In this document: positions 18,675 to 30,323 of the stretch, in pieces | Layout: the number at the start of each line of letters is the position of its first letter | Numbering within the stretch: position 1 is the stretch's first letter | Notes under the pieces: generated by a model | What the model saw: the letters and a program-made list of their open reading frames with translations, nothing else | Database searches by the model: none | What the model was told of the DNA's origin: nothing | Translations under genes and position numbers: made by a program | From: AP-15 sp963799085 | Lineage (GTDB): Bacteria; Pseudomonadota; Alphaproteobacteria; ATCC43930; CGMCC-115725 | Direction of reading: 5' to 3' | NCBI GenBank assembly: GCA_963799085.1 | Contig: CAWCWA010000009.1 | Span: 1-64,000, forward strand | Length of the DNA: 64,000 nt

Positions 18675-19375
18675 ATGGAACAGGAAGAAGGCCTGCGAAT
18701 CCTGGCCAGCGAGGGCTGGCTCGGCGCCACGCCAGAGGATTTCCGGCAAGCCATCCTGTCGCGCGGCCGATGGGAGCGGCTCGAGCCGGGCGCTCCCATC
18801 CAGGTCGGCGGCGGACAGCATGGCGAAATGACCGGGCTTGCCAGCGGAATCATGGAAATTGCGGTCCGTTCTCGGCCGCGCGGACACGCCGGTCATGCAT
18901 TTCGCGCGTCCCGTTTTTTGGATCGGTTATAGTCCGATCGTCGTCCGGCACCGGCCGCACAAGGTCGAAGCCTGCGCCAAGACGGAAGTCTTTCTGGCGC
19001 GCATCCCCCAGGCCGAGGTGAAAAAGCTTTTGTCCAAACATCCCCCGTGGTGGCAATATTTTCTCCAGCCCGCCTTCTTCTATGGCGACATCGCCCTCAA
19101 CGTCGCCGCCGATCTCCTGATCCGCGACAATGAGCGGCGCTGCGCGGCGGTGCTGCTGCGGCTGAGCGGGCGCCGTTTCGCTGGCCCCGACGAACTCGGA
19201 GCCGGCCGACGTTTTGATCATGCAAGACGATTTGGCTGGCGCGACCAACCTGTCGCTGAATTCCACCGGCACGATGCTGAAACGATTGGCCGAGTGCGGA
19301 TCCATCGAACTCGGCCATCGAGGGAAAATCATTTGCTTCCCGGAACCGCTGCGCGCCTTCGTCGATCAGGGATGA
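18675..19375 (+). pseudogene. Crp/Fnr-type regulator, frameshifted
   Basis: It starts MEQEEGLRILASEGWLGATP. The first frame carries a cyclic-nucleotide-domain-like beta start (LSRGRWERLEPGAPIQVGGG). The second, from about 18860, carries VFWIGYSPIVVRHRPHKV and a helical VKKLLSKHPPWWQYF segment with LLLRLSGRRFA. The third, from about 19190, reads DDLAGATNLSLNSTGTMLKRL, a winged-helix recognition region, and ends PEPLRAFVDQG. Two frameshifts separate the pieces. The order of domains fits a Crp/Fnr-like transcription factor. IS21 copy B inserted about 60 bases upstream of the start. Confidence 0.6.
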
Positions 19376-19583
19376 GAGCATGGGGAGGGATGCGTGCAGG
19401 AGCGCCGCCTGTTCGTTTGACGGCTTTCCCCGGTTCCCTTGACATAGAGTGCAAGGTTGGCGAGCGACGGAATTGGGGCCAGCCTGTGTGAAAAGAACGC
19501 GAGATTACGGTCGTGGCCGATTCCGCCGTGGGCGCAGCTGCTTTAGAATCCCGGAGCTTGGTGGGGTATTCGGGGGCTTAGCG

Positions 19584-20945
19584 ATGCATCGGTTTATTGA
19601 CGGTGACGATCGGATGCAACTGACGCTGCTACCGAACAACCTGGAGGATTACGTCGGCGAAGAGAACCCGGTTCGGGCGGTCGAGGTCTTTATCGAGCTG
19701 GACCTTGCCGCCTTGGGGTTTTCGGGGATGACGCCGGCGACGACGGGCCGGCCGGCCTATCATCCCTCGACGCTGCTGAAGATTTATCTCTACGGTTATT
19801 TGAACCGGGTTCAGTCGAGCCGGCGGCTGGAGCGCGAAACGCAGCGCAATATCGAGTTGATGTGGCTGACCGGGCGGCTGGCGCCCGACTTCAAGACGAT
19901 TGCCGACTTCCGCCGGGACAATGGCGCGGCGATCCGGGCGGTGTGTTCCCAGTTTGTGGGGTTGTGCCGCCAGCTGGGCCTGTTCACCCGCGCCGTTGTT
20001 GCGATCGACGGCAGCAAGTTCAAAGCGGTGAACAACCGTGACCAAAACTACACGGTCGCCAAGGTCACCGGGCGGATGGAGCAGGTCGAGGCCAGCATCG
20101 CGCGTTACCTGAGGGCATTGGACCGGGCCGACCGCGAAGAGAGCGATATCGCCGAGGCCAAGTCGGTCCGGCTGAAAGAGAAGATTGCCCGCCTGCGCCA
20201 ACAGATGCAGGCCTTGAAGGTGATGGAGCAGAGGGTTCAGGACGCACCTGACCAGCAGGTCTCGCTGACCGATCCTGACGCCCATTCGATGGCGACCAGC
20301 GGCAAAGGCACCGCGACTGTCGGCTACAATGTGCAGATCGCGGTCGACGCCGAGCACCATCTGATCGTGGCCCACGAGGTGATCAACCAGGGATACGATC
20401 GCCACCAGCTCGCACCCATGGCGCAGCAGGCGCAGCAGGCCACGGGCTGCGAGCAGGTCACCGCCCTGGCCGACCGCGGCTACTTCAGCGGCGGCCAGGT
20501 TCTGTTGTGCGAAGGCACTGGGGTCGCGCCGATCGTGCCCAAGGTCCTGCGTCAAGCGGGACCAAACGCGGCCTCTTTGCCCGGCAGGACTTCATCTACG
20601 ACGCCGAGCACGACCACTACACCTGCCCGGCGGGCGCAAAACTCACCAAAATCCATCGCCGCGCCGATCACACCGAAGACTTCGACCGCTACCGCCATCT
20701 GAGCGCCTGCTTCACCTGTCCGCTCAGACCCCGGTGCACGCCGACCCAGCGGCGGATCATCAAGCGCTGGGAGAATGAGGAGGTGCTCGACAGAATGCAG
20801 GACCGCCTCGACCGCATGCCCGAGGCCATGGGGGTGCGGCGACAGACCGCCGAACACCCGTTCGGGACCCTCAAAGCCTGGATGGGCGCCACCCATTTCC
20901 TGACCCGGACCCTCGACAAGGTCCGAACTGAGCCTCCTCGGACGG
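19584..20945 (+). pseudogene. IS1182-family transposase, frameshifted and truncated
   Basis: The first frame reads MHRFIDGDDRMQLTLLPNNL, EENPVRAVEVFIELDL and GRPAYHPSTLLKIYLYGYLN. It continues through ELMWLTGRLAPDFKTIADFR, AIDGSKFKAVN (first acidic residue), and TVGYNVQIAVDAEH to ALADRGYFS. Near 20555 the frame shifts, and the zinc-like CPAGAKL, FTCPLRPRCT and EHPFGTLKAWMG (C-terminal glutamate region) follow in another frame. After TLDKVRTE the family sequence stops, cut by other IS debris at about 20940. Confidence 0.8.
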
Positions 20946-20985
20946 CGCGGCGATGATCGCCGCATCGACGATCGCGCCGGTGTCA
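20943..20985 (-). pseudogene. Scrap of an IS5-type transposase
   Basis: The minus strand encodes GAIVDAAIIAAPSEE, the conserved first-aspartate motif of IS5-type transposases (compare GTIVDATIIAAPPS at about 25100). Only this short piece is left, wedged between two IS1182-type remnants. Confidence 0.4.
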
Positions 20986-21106
20986 TAATCGCTGCTTACA
21001 TTCGCGAGGGCCGTACTCAGGCGATACCGTTGAAGAAGTCTGGTTTGAAGTAATCGCGGCGGCGCGGATCGGCGGTGGCGGGCGTGCCGGTGCGGGCCGC
21101 CTCGCC

Positions 21107-22439
21107 TCAGGTCGCGGCAATAGACGCCGGCGCCGGGATCAGCTTGGCGAGCTTGCGCAGGTTTTGGGCGGCAGCAGCGAGGTGGAATTCGTCGCGGGCG
21201 CCGTTCGGCCCGCGTAATCGCAGCCGATCGAGCTTCAGGATGGGCTTGAGGAGGGCGAACAGCATCTCGACCTTTTTGCGCTGGCGCCGCGACGTCTGAT
21301 AGGCCTCGGTCTTGGCGATGTCGCGCGCCATATCGCGAGCGCCCTCATGGATCGAGCGCAGGATCTTCCGGGCTGGCGCGTTCGGACAGCACTTCGGCTT
21401 CAGGGAACAGTTTTGCCAATCCGGCTTGCTCGCGCGATAGCGCATCATGCCGCTGCCTGAGTTCCTTCCCAGCCGGGCAGACATAGCAGTTGCGCTTGTG
21501 GTCATAGGCGAAGTCGTCGCGGGAGTAGGTGCCGTCGGCATGCTGGGATTTGTCGAACACCGGGATGTGCGGCTCGATCCCTTGCTCATTGACCAGCCAG
21601 TTCAGCATCTCGGCCGTTCCATAGGCAGTGTCACCGATCAGCTTGGCTGGATAGAGATCGAAGCTTTCCAGCGAGCGCTCGACCATGCGCTTTGCCGCCA
21701 GTACCTCGGCCTGACGGATCGCCGTCGTCGCTTCGACATCGACGATGATCGCGTGGTCGGTATCGATCAGCTAATTGGCCGAATAGGCAAAGAACGCGGG
21801 CCCGCGGTGCGCCGCGGTCCACCGCGTCGGCGGATCGGCCGGTGCGATGAACTTGGGCGTCACCTCGCTTGCAGCACCAAACGCGGCATCATCGAGGACG
21901 GCGAGATATTCTTCGACGGCGCGGCCGGCCGCGCCAGGCGGCAGACCCGCGGCACCCTGAACACGGGTGCGGTCGCTGGCATCGGCCTGGATCAGGCTGG
22001 CGTCGACGGCGAACCCTTCGCCACCGACCAGCCCCTCGGCGATGCAGCGCTGCAGCACGCTCTCGAACAGACGCCGCAACAGGTCGCTCTCGCGAAAGCG
22101 GCCGTGGCGGTTCTTCGAGAAGGTCGAGTGGTCGGGCACCGCGCCGTTGAGCCCGAGCCGGCAGAACCACCGGTAGGCCAGGTTGAGGTGCACCTCCTCG
22201 CACCGCCGCCGCTCCGAGCGGATGCCGAAGCAGTAGCCGACGATCAGCATCCGGATCATCAGCTCCGGATCAATCGAGGGCCGGCCAATGGCGCTGTAAA
22301 ACGGCGCCAATTGGCGCCTCAGCTCGCCGAGTTCAACAAACCGATCAATTGACCGCAGCAAGTGTCTTTCCGGCACATGCCGTTCGAGCGAAAACTCGTA
22401 AAACAGCGCGTCCTGCTGGACTTGCCGCGCCCCCATCAT
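21107..22439 (-). pseudogene. IS1182-family transposase, nonsense codon and frameshift
   Basis: The minus strand reads MMGARQVQQDALFYEFSLER, RHLLRSIDRFVEL, SIDPELMIRMLIVGYCFGI, PDHSTFSKNRHGRF, and FAVDASLIQADAS (catalytic Asp). TAG at about 21771-21773 interrupts FAYSAN-stop-LIDTDHAIIVD, where relatives have tyrosine. The frame continues to VFDKSQHADGTYSRDDFAY and CPAGKELRQRHD. It then shifts near 21370 into ILRSIHEGARDMAR, RKKVEMLFALLKPILKLDRL and the stop at 21107. All domains are present, but it is inactive as read. Confidence 0.8.
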
Positions 22440-22461
22440 CGACTGCCCCCCAGCTGTCGCG

Positions 22462-23213
22462 ATGCGAGATTATACCGCGGCCACCGCCACCTTTTTCAAC
22501 AATATCGGGCTCGGGCCGACGTACACCGTCAGCCTCGCCGAGGCGCGTCAGAAGGCGCTCGAAAGCCGCAAGCTGCGGCTCGACGGCCTCGACCCGATCG
22601 AGCGGCGCCGGGCGATACGCCGGCAGGCCAAGTTGGATGCCGCCAAGGCGATGAGCTTTCAAGAATGCGCGGCGCGCTACATCGCCGCACACAAGGCCGG
22701 TTGGCGCGGGCCGGGTGCGCGGTCGGATCGAGAGTATTTTGGATTGGGCGACGGCTCGCGGCTTTCGCCACGGCGAGAACCCGGCGCGCTGGCGCGGTCA
22801 TCTCGAAAACCTGCTGCCAAAAAAAGCGAAGGTGCGCCACGTCGAACACCATGCGGCTCTACCCTATGCCGAGATCGGCGGGTTTATGGCTGAGCTGCGG
22901 CAACAGCGGGGTATAGCCACCTGCGCGCTGCAATTCGCGATCCTGACCGCGGCGCGCACCGGCGAGGTCATCGGTGCCCGCTGGGATGAGTTCGACCTCG
23001 CCGCCAGTCTGTGGACCGTACCGGCCCGGCTTCTCGAGCGAAGTTGCCGAAATGGCGTTCGCCCAGGCGGTCGGCGGCAAGGTCGAGGCGGCCTATCGTC
23101 GAGGGGATTCGTTTCGAAAACGCCGCGATCTCGCCGAGGCATGGGCGCGATACTGGATGCCGGGGACCGCGAATGTGGTGCCGATCCGAGTGCTGCCGGG
23201 AAATGCCGAGTAA
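22462..23213 (+). pseudogene. Tyrosine recombinase (phage/island integrase), catalytic core deleted
   Basis: The N-terminal part reads LGPTYTVSLAEARQKALESRKL and MSFQECAARYIAAHKAGWRG, the DUF4102 arm-binding plus SAM-like start of P4-type integrases. In another frame come RIESILDWATARGFRHGENP, LPYAEIGGFMAELR and ILTAARTGEVIGARWDEFDL, which includes the first catalytic arginine. The frame then jumps to the family's last residues (EVAEMAFAQAVGGKVEAAYRRGD, ending YWMPGTANV). The H-x-x-R box and the tyrosine region are missing, as is a stretch after HKAGWRGPG. It is a gutted integrase, and no flanking tRNA gene was recognised. Confidence 0.7.
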
Positions 23214-23315
23214 ACGCGTCCTGTTTTGATCGTGGGGGCGGGCTTCGATACCCGAGCGACGGTCGGTTTCGGGTCGAACACAACTTTGTAGGGGAGAGGT
23301 CCGGTGCCAGCTCCA

Positions 23316-24296
23316 TCATCCAACGTTCGTCCTAAGGCCGCCAAGGTCGGCTAGGTTGTCGAAGCCAAGAACGTTGTTCAGCGTTGCGGCGGGTGGTTTA
23401 CCGCCGAGGGCTGAGTGTGGACGGCGGTGATTGTAGTTGGCAATCCAGGGGGTCATGGCGTGGCCTCGCTCGGCGGAGGACTGGTAGGCGCGGGCGTAGG
23501 CCCATTCGCGCAGGCTGGTCTGGATGAAGCGTTCGGCCTTGCCGTTGGTCTTCGGGGTATAGGGCCGGGTGCGGATGTGTCTGATCGCGGCCTCTTTGAG
23601 GCGGGCCCGCAAGGCGTGGCTGCGGTAGGCCGAGCCGTTGTCGGTCATGATGCGCTCGACGCTGACGCCGAGGCCGGCGAACCAGGCCAGCGCCCGGTCG
23701 AGAAAGGCGATGGCGCTCTCTTTCTTCTCGTCGGGCAACAGCTCGGTGTAGGCAAGCCGCGAGGCGTCGTCGATCGCCACGTGGAGCACCTCCCAGCCGA
23801 TGCCGCGCTTGCGGTGGACGCCCTGATGATAACCGGTGATGCGGTGGCCGACGCCGTCGATACGGCCGAGCTTCTTGGTGTCGAGGTGCAACAGTTCGCC
23901 CGGCCGCTCGCGCTGGTAGCGCACCACCGGCGCCGGCGGGTCGAGCGCCTTGAGGCGGCCGAGCCCCAGCCGGCGCAGCACCGCCCCCACGGTCGAGCGC
24001 GGCAGGCTGAGTTCCCGGGCGATCCGGTTGCCGGTCATCCGCTGCCGGCGCAGTTGCTCGATCTCCTCGGCACGCGGGTGCGCCGTCGGGCGGCGGTATC
24101 GCGCGGGCGTCGAGCGGCGATCGCGAAGGTCGATCTCGCCGCCCGCGCGATACCGCTTCAGCCACTCATAGGCACGTCGCTCGGACAGCCCGGCCGCCGC
24201 CGCAGCGTCCGCAACCCGCCAGCCTTGCTCTTCAATCCGTCGAACCATCAGGAGTTGACCTTGCGGCGTCAGGCGCGCATTCTTGTGCACGTTCAT
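23316..24296 (-). CDS. IS481-family transposase
   Basis: A 326-residue protein from ATG at 24296 (MNVHKNARLTPQGQLLMVRR). An N-terminal helix-turn-helix pair (VADAAAAAGLSERRAYEWLK; MTGNRIARELSLPRSTVGAV) precedes the integrase core. The DDE triad is visible in LLHLDTKKLGRIDG, MTDNGSAYRS and TNGKAERFIQTSLREWAYA. The C-terminus NYNHRRPHSALGGKPP is typical. There is no interruption, so it is likely functional. I could not define its terminal repeats with confidence. Confidence 0.88.
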   Translation of the reverse strand: MNVHKNARLTPQGQLLMVRRIEEQGWRVADAAAAAGLSERRAYEWLKRYRAGGEIDLRDRRSTPARYRRPTAHPRAEEIEQLRRQRMTGNRIARELSLPRSTVGAVLRRLGLGRLKALDPPAPVVRYQRERPGELLHLDTKKLGRIDGVGHRITGYHQGVHRKRGIGWEVLHVAIDDASRLAYTELLPDEKKESAIAFLDRALAWFAGLGVSVERIMTDNGSAYRSHALRARLKEAAIRHIRTRPYTPKTNGKAERFIQTSLREWAYARAYQSSAERGHAMTPWIANYNHRRPHSALGGKPPAATLNNVLGFDNLADLGGLRTNVG

Positions 24297-24547
24297 CCGG
24301 GACCTCGTGGGGCTGCAGTTGTTCGGTCTGGCAACCACAGCTTCCCAGTCCTACCCCGGATGAACAACCCTTCATAGCTTCCACAGCTAGGGAAACGCCG
24401 AACAATGCTGGCATAGCTGGCGTGATGGCGGCCATGGCATAGTTTGTGACGGCGGCATTCCTGGAACAGTCTGCGTTTGGTAGAAATCAGGTTTGTATTG
24501 GGGTTTTCCTGTGCTGTTTTCGGGGTCAAGACAGAGTCCGGGCGCGA

Positions 24548-25545
24548 TCAGGCACGGCCCTGCGCGAGCAGCGTTTTCTTGACGATCACCAGGTTGGCCA
24601 GCGCGAACAGGGTGCGCAGTTGCGCGGTGTTCTTGAAGAGGCCGCGATAGCGCAGCTTCTTATGGCGGAACAGAGCCTGCCCCGGCGCAGGCCGGGGTTC
24701 TTGACGATGTGGAACGGGTGCTCGACCCAGGCCCGCACCGGCGACAGCGCGCGTTCCACCACCTCGGCCCAATCTCGCAGAGCCTTGGGCAACGCCTTGA
24801 TGATGCTGCGCTTGACCGCGATGTTCCAGTCGACATCGCGATCTTCAAGTTCGGGCCGCTTGTCCGCCCCGGTATAGCCGGCATCGGCGAAGACTGCCTC
24901 CTCCCGACCGTGCAGCAGCGAAGCTGTCTGGTTGATGTCGGCTTCGTTGGCGGCGGTGCCGGTGACCGTGTGCACCACCCCCGCGGCGACATCCACCCCG
25001 ATATGCGCCTTCATCCCGAAGTACCACTGATTGCCCTTCTTGGTCTGGTGCATCTCCGGGTCGCGCGCCTTGCTCTTGTTCTTCGTCGAAGGCGGCGCGG
25101 CGATGATCGTGGCATCGACAATGGTGCCCTGGCGCATCAGCAGGCCGCGCTCCTCCAGCATCGCACCCACCTCATCGAACAGCGCCCGGGTCAGGTCGTG
25201 CTGCTCCAGCCAATGGCGGAAGTTCAGTACCGTCGTCGCGTCCGGAACCACCGCCACCGACAGATCGATGCCGGCAAAGCCGCGCAGCGCCTGGCTGTCG
25301 TAAAGCGCGTCCTCAAGGGCCTCGTCGGCCAACCCGTACCATTGCTGCAGAAAGTACAGCCGCAGCATCCGTTCCAGCCCAATCGACGGCCGACCGCGTT
25401 CGCCCTTCGGGTAAAACGGCCGCAGACGTTCAACCAGCCGCTCCCACGGCACCACCCGCTCCATCTCGGCCAAAAACCTGCCGCGCCGTGTCTGTTTCTT
25501 CTTCCCGGCGTATTCCGCCCGCGAAAAACTACCCTGTCGCTGCAT
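24548..25545 (-). pseudogene. IS5-type transposase (second type), broken by a palindrome insert
   Basis: It starts MQRQGSFSRAEYAGKKKQTR, then ERLRPFYPKGERGRPSIGLE and LRLYFLQQWYGLADEALEDA. It continues with GIDLSVAVVPDATTVLNFRH, GTIVDATIIAAPPSTKN (catalytic Asp), FADAGYTGADKR and WVEHPFHIVKN. There, at 24674-24697, about 23 extra bases forming a palindrome split VKN from LFRHKKLRYRGLFKN. The end TLFALANLVIVKKTLLAQGRA continues in another frame to 24548. Without the insert the gene would be complete. It is distinct in sequence from copies A-C. Confidence 0.8.
24674..24697. repeat. Palindromic insert in IS5-type transposase
   Basis: The sequence AGCCTGCCCCGGCGCAGGCC followed by GGGG has the stem CCCCGG/CCGGGG. 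Removing about 23 bases restores the transposase frame exactly (VKN-LFRHKK). It starts with the same AGCCTGCCCC as the insert at 2001. Confidence 0.75.
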
Positions 25546-25765
25546 CGCCCCGTCCTCAGTGCCCCCGGACTGAAAGATCCTACCCGATGCCAGCCCCAAC
25601 AGCCGGATTTTTCAGTGTTTCCTTAGCACGGCTCATTCATTGGGGGTGCGGGCTTGCGGCGAGACGGCGGCCTATGGACGTAGTTTTGCGTGGCGCCGAT
25701 GACGCAGGTGAGCGGGGTTGGAGGTTGCGCCGAGGGGTTCGTTCGGGGGCGAATGGCCCCGTTGT

Positions 25766-27131
25766 TCACGGCGGCAGTTTGGCGATGGCGCGGGCAAGTG
25801 CGGCGAAGCCGGCCTGGTAGGGATAGGCGGTCGGCAGGGCGAGCTTGATGCGGGTGACCATCTCGGTGACGCGGGCGGCGACCTTGATCAGGCAGAGCCG
25901 GATCGTGTCGAACTGGGCGTCGCGCCAGAACGAGGTGCGGGGCGCCAAGTCGCGCAGGCTCAGCAGCAGCCAGTAAGCCGCCGTGTGGATCAGCAGGCGG
26001 AACTGGTTGGCGGTCGCTCTGTGGCAGGAGGTTCGGTCGGAGGCGAGGTGCAGCTTGTGCGCCTTGATCAGGTTTTCGGCTTGTCCCCTGGCACAATAAA
26101 CTTTCTCGTGGAGCGCCTTGGGCAGGCCCGGCAGATTGGTGACGATGAAGCGGCTGTCGGCGCCCTGGGGACCGGCCTCGACGCGGGCGACGACGCGGCG
26201 CTCGACCTTGTTCCAGCTTTTGGCGGCGTAGCGGAAATCGCCGTAGCGCCGAACCTTTTCTCCCTCGCCTGCGAGGCGACCCAGAGCGGCGTTTTCGGCG
26301 AGCGGGCCGACCTGGCGCAGCAGCACCGGATTGCCGGCGAGCCCGAAGATGTAGCCGATACCCTTGCGCTCGCACCACGTCATCGCCTCGGGCCGGCCGT
26401 AATGGCTGTCGCCGCGCACGATGATCTCGACTGCCGGCCAGCGAGCGCGGACGCGGCCGATGACATGACGCAGCACCAGCGCCACCTCGGCCCCGTCCGG
26501 CGTCTTGCCGGGGCGCAGAGCCTGCCCTCGGGCTTGACCCGGGAGATGATCGCCACCGGCTTGCCGGTTGTCGCCTCGTAGATGTGGATCGGCAGGAAAC
26601 ACCGGCTGTCGTAATGGGCGTTCCACAGTGCCAGTTGCTGGCCGCCGTGCACCCGGTCCTCGGTGTCGTCGATGTCGAGCAGGATGCGGCGGGGTACCTG
26701 ATCGAAGCTGTCGCAGAACAGCTCGACCATCGCCGCCACGTTTGAGCGCGGTCACGCCGGGGAGGTTCTCCAGCCGGCTGATGGTCGGCGGCGAGCACAG
26801 GTCCTCGCCGCTCTCCGGCGGCCGCCCGACCGCCATCTTGAAGGCGGCGATCCGCCCGCAGCACATCGCAGTCGTTGCCGTCGGGATAGCCCGCCGCGAT
26901 CAGCAAGGCTCGATATCGGATCATCTCCGCAAGCTCGTGCCGCACCCGGTCCGGGTCGCGCGGATCTTCGAGGCAGGCAGCCAGCCGTTCGGCGATCCGA
27001 AGCCGCCGCTCGACGGCCGACAGCAACAGGATGCCGGCATCAGAGGTGAGCCGACCGCCGTCGAACCCGACATGCACCGGCTTACCCGCGACGGCTGGCA
27101 AACCCGGCAGAATCCCCGTACTCTCGTCCAT
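25766..27131 (-). pseudogene. IS1380-family transposase, several frameshifts
   Basis: The minus strand starts MDESTGILPGLPAVAGKPVH, VGFDGGRLTSDAGILLLSAV and ALLIAAGYPDGNDCD. It shifts frame near 26860 and again near 26740. VPRRILLDIDDTEDRVHGGQ (catalytic Asp region) and LPIHIYEATTGKPVAII follow. At 26519-26544 an insert separates AII from LRPGKTPDGAEVALVLRH and shifts the frame once more. The end holds VEIIVRGDSHYGRPEAMTWC, GIGYIFGLAGNPVLLRQV and QAENLIKAHKLHLASDRTSC, the usual IS1380 C-terminus. It is non-functional. Confidence 0.8.
26519..26544. repeat. Palindromic insert in IS1380 transposase
   Basis: AGCCTGCCCTCGGGCTTGAC followed by CCGGGA. Arms CTCGGG and CCCGGG pair with one G-T. It interrupts the protein between VAII and LRPGKTPDG and changes the frame. 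Its start matches the other inserts. Confidence 0.7.
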
Positions 27132-27199
27132 GGCGGGTGCGAACTCCGTTGGCCTCGGGTGATCCGGCTTCAGCAGCCAAATTATACAGAAATCCAACG

Positions 27200-27657
27200 G
27201 CTTATACCGATCCCGCCGTCTATTTCAGCCTCCCCGGTGAATTTTTCAGGCTAGAAAACTTTCCGGAGATGGGATGATCTGATGTAAAGTAACTTGAACA
27301 AGCACCTCATGGTTTGCCGCCACCGCCATCAATCTCGGTCGGGATATGAGCGGGTTTCCTCGCATCTGAGGCCAGCTCAGCCGGCAAAAGCGGTCCGCTT
27401 CGACGGTAACTGGAAAGTGAAGCGCGGGAACAAAGCCGGGCAAGGTGAAGCGCCGGAGAAGACCGTCATGGAGGGCGCACGCGGAATGCGTTACTATAAT
27501 ATCCAAAATACAGAGACTGAAATATAAGGTCAGACTCGCATAAAGATAACGTGGAAAAGTTTTCTGTCCTCGCCGTCACCGATAATTTAATTTATTCACC
27601 CCTGAGTCATTTCCGATTGTAATTCGCAGACTGACGCCCCACCTGCTGGAATACGCG
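27200..27657. other. Intergenic region before groES, AT-rich on the right
   Basis: Two overlapping open stretches of about 80 codons on opposite strands (27246-27506 and 27294-27527) show no family features and are probably chance. Bases 27490-27600 are AT-rich and may hold the chaperone promoter; I could not fix a -35/-10 pair. Confidence 0.4.
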
Positions 27658-27684
27658 TTGGCACTCGCGTGCCGACAGTGCCAG
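27658..27684 (+). promoter_or_regulatory. CIRCE operator (HrcA site)
   Basis: TTGGCACTC, nine bases, CAGTGCCAG. The arms match the CIRCE consensus (TTAGCACTC-N9-GAGTGCTAA) in layout and in the alphaproteobacterial GGCACTC variant, with an imperfect right arm. It ends 31 bases before the groES ATG, the classic position for repression of groESL by HrcA. No hrcA gene is in the window. Confidence 0.85.
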
Positions 27685-27715
27685 ACTCACAAATTCCGGT
27701 CCGAGGAGACCATCA

Positions 27716-28030
27716 ATGAAACTGCGCCCATTGCAGGACCGCGTCCTAATCCGTCGTGTCGACCCGGAGGCAAAAACCGCTGGCGGCATCTTCATTCCCG
27801 ATACAGCCCAGGAAAAGCCGATGGAAGGCGAAGTCGTCGCCGTCGGACCCGGCGCTCGCGACGAGAACGGCAAAGTGCAGCCGCTCGACGTCAAGAGCGG
27901 CGACCACGTGCTGTTCGGGAAATGGTCGGGCACCGAGATCAAGGTCGATGGCGAGGATCTGATGATCATGAAGGAAGCCGACATCATGGGCGTGCTCGAT
28001 CAGGCCGTCGCAACGAAGAAAGCCGCTTAA
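27716..28030 (+). CDS. groES: Co-chaperonin GroES
   Basis: A 104-residue protein from MKLRPLQDRVLIRRVDPEAK. It has the mobile-loop region KTAGGIFIPDTAQEKPMEGE, the conserved VVAVGPGARDENG, and GDHVLFGKWSGTEIKVDGED before the end. GAGGAG sits eight bases before the ATG. It caps GroEL in the cytoplasm during ATP-driven protein folding. groEL begins 17 bases downstream, and the CIRCE element upstream indicates heat-inducible control. Confidence 0.97.
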   Translation: MKLRPLQDRVLIRRVDPEAKTAGGIFIPDTAQEKPMEGEVVAVGPGARDENGKVQPLDVKSGDHVLFGKWSGTEIKVDGEDLMIMKEADIMGVLDQAVATKKAA

Positions 28031-28046
28031 CCAAGGGATATCGAAC

Positions 28047-29688
<1,642 letters not shown>

Positions 29689-29796
29689 GCCTCCAGCTGT
29701 CGCTCGCCCCCGGAAAGGGCATCGCCTTCCGACGACGGGAGAGGTGTTGCCCTACCTGGCGACCAGGCGAAAACCCAGAGTCGAGGAGCTATCTGT

Positions 29797-30234
29797 ATGA
29801 AAAAGCATTTGCTTCAAGCGGCCGAACGCGGCGATGCCGAGGCGCAGTTCAATCTCGCAATCATTTACGAAAACGGGTTGGACGATAGCCGGTACGCCGT
29901 CGAAGGGAATAGGCCCGAGGCAGTGCGATGGCTGCTGGCCGCCGCCGAACAGGGCTTGCCCCGCGCGCAGATCAAACTCGCAGAAATGTACGCCGCCGAG
30001 TCCGAGACACCAGAGAACTTGGTAAGGGCCTGCGGGTGGTACCTGTTGGCGACGACGGGCCTGCGTGGCGCCCATCTCCAGAAGGCTCGGTCTGCCTTCG
30101 AGCGCACCTCGTCTGGATTGACGCCGTCTCAAATCGCAGAGAGCAGGCGTTTCGTGCAGGGCTGGAAGCCGAAGGCGAAGACTATCGCAGCAACGTCGGA
30201 TCAGCTGGAAATGCCCCAGGGAGGATTAGCGTGA
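29797..30234 (+). CDS. Sel1-like repeat protein
   Basis: A 145-residue soluble protein made of short helical repeats. Its units include KKHLLQAAERGDAEAQFNLA, AVRWLLAAAEQGLPRAQIKL and ACGWYLLATTGLRGAHLQKA, which follow the Sel1/TPR spacing of alanines and a trailing A-x-x-x-L. Such proteins usually act as scaffolds. It lies 108 bases after groEL and overlaps the next small gene, suggesting it belongs to the chaperone transcript. Client or role unknown. Confidence 0.75.
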   Translation: MKKHLLQAAERGDAEAQFNLAIIYENGLDDSRYAVEGNRPEAVRWLLAAAEQGLPRAQIKLAEMYAAESETPENLVRACGWYLLATTGLRGAHLQKARSAFERTSSGLTPSQIAESRRFVQGWKPKAKTIAATSDQLEMPQGGLA

Positions 30235-30323
30235 TGAGAGCCTGGATCGTTCCGCCAATTGTCATTCCAATCCTGATTGGCCTGGGCTGGGCGGCATTCA
30301 TCGCTTTTCGAGCGTTCCATTGA
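30234..30323 (+). CDS. Tiny single-span membrane protein
   Basis: A 29-residue frame, MRAWIVPPIVIPILIGLGWA ending FIAFRAFH. It is almost one transmembrane helix with positive residues at both ends. Its ATG overlaps the stop of the Sel1 gene (TGATGA), and its stop overlaps the next start, so it sits in a tight coupled arrangement. No homologue is recognised. Confidence 0.45.
   Translation: MRAWIVPPIVIPILIGLGWAAFIAFRAFH

Noticed and set aside
19629..20555. A 308-codon minus-strand open frame opposite the IS1182 transposase
   Set aside because: The sense strand has clear transposase motifs; the antisense product has none.
27246..27527. Two overlapping frames before groES
   Set aside because: They lie on opposite strands over the same bases without recognisable motifs; probably chance.
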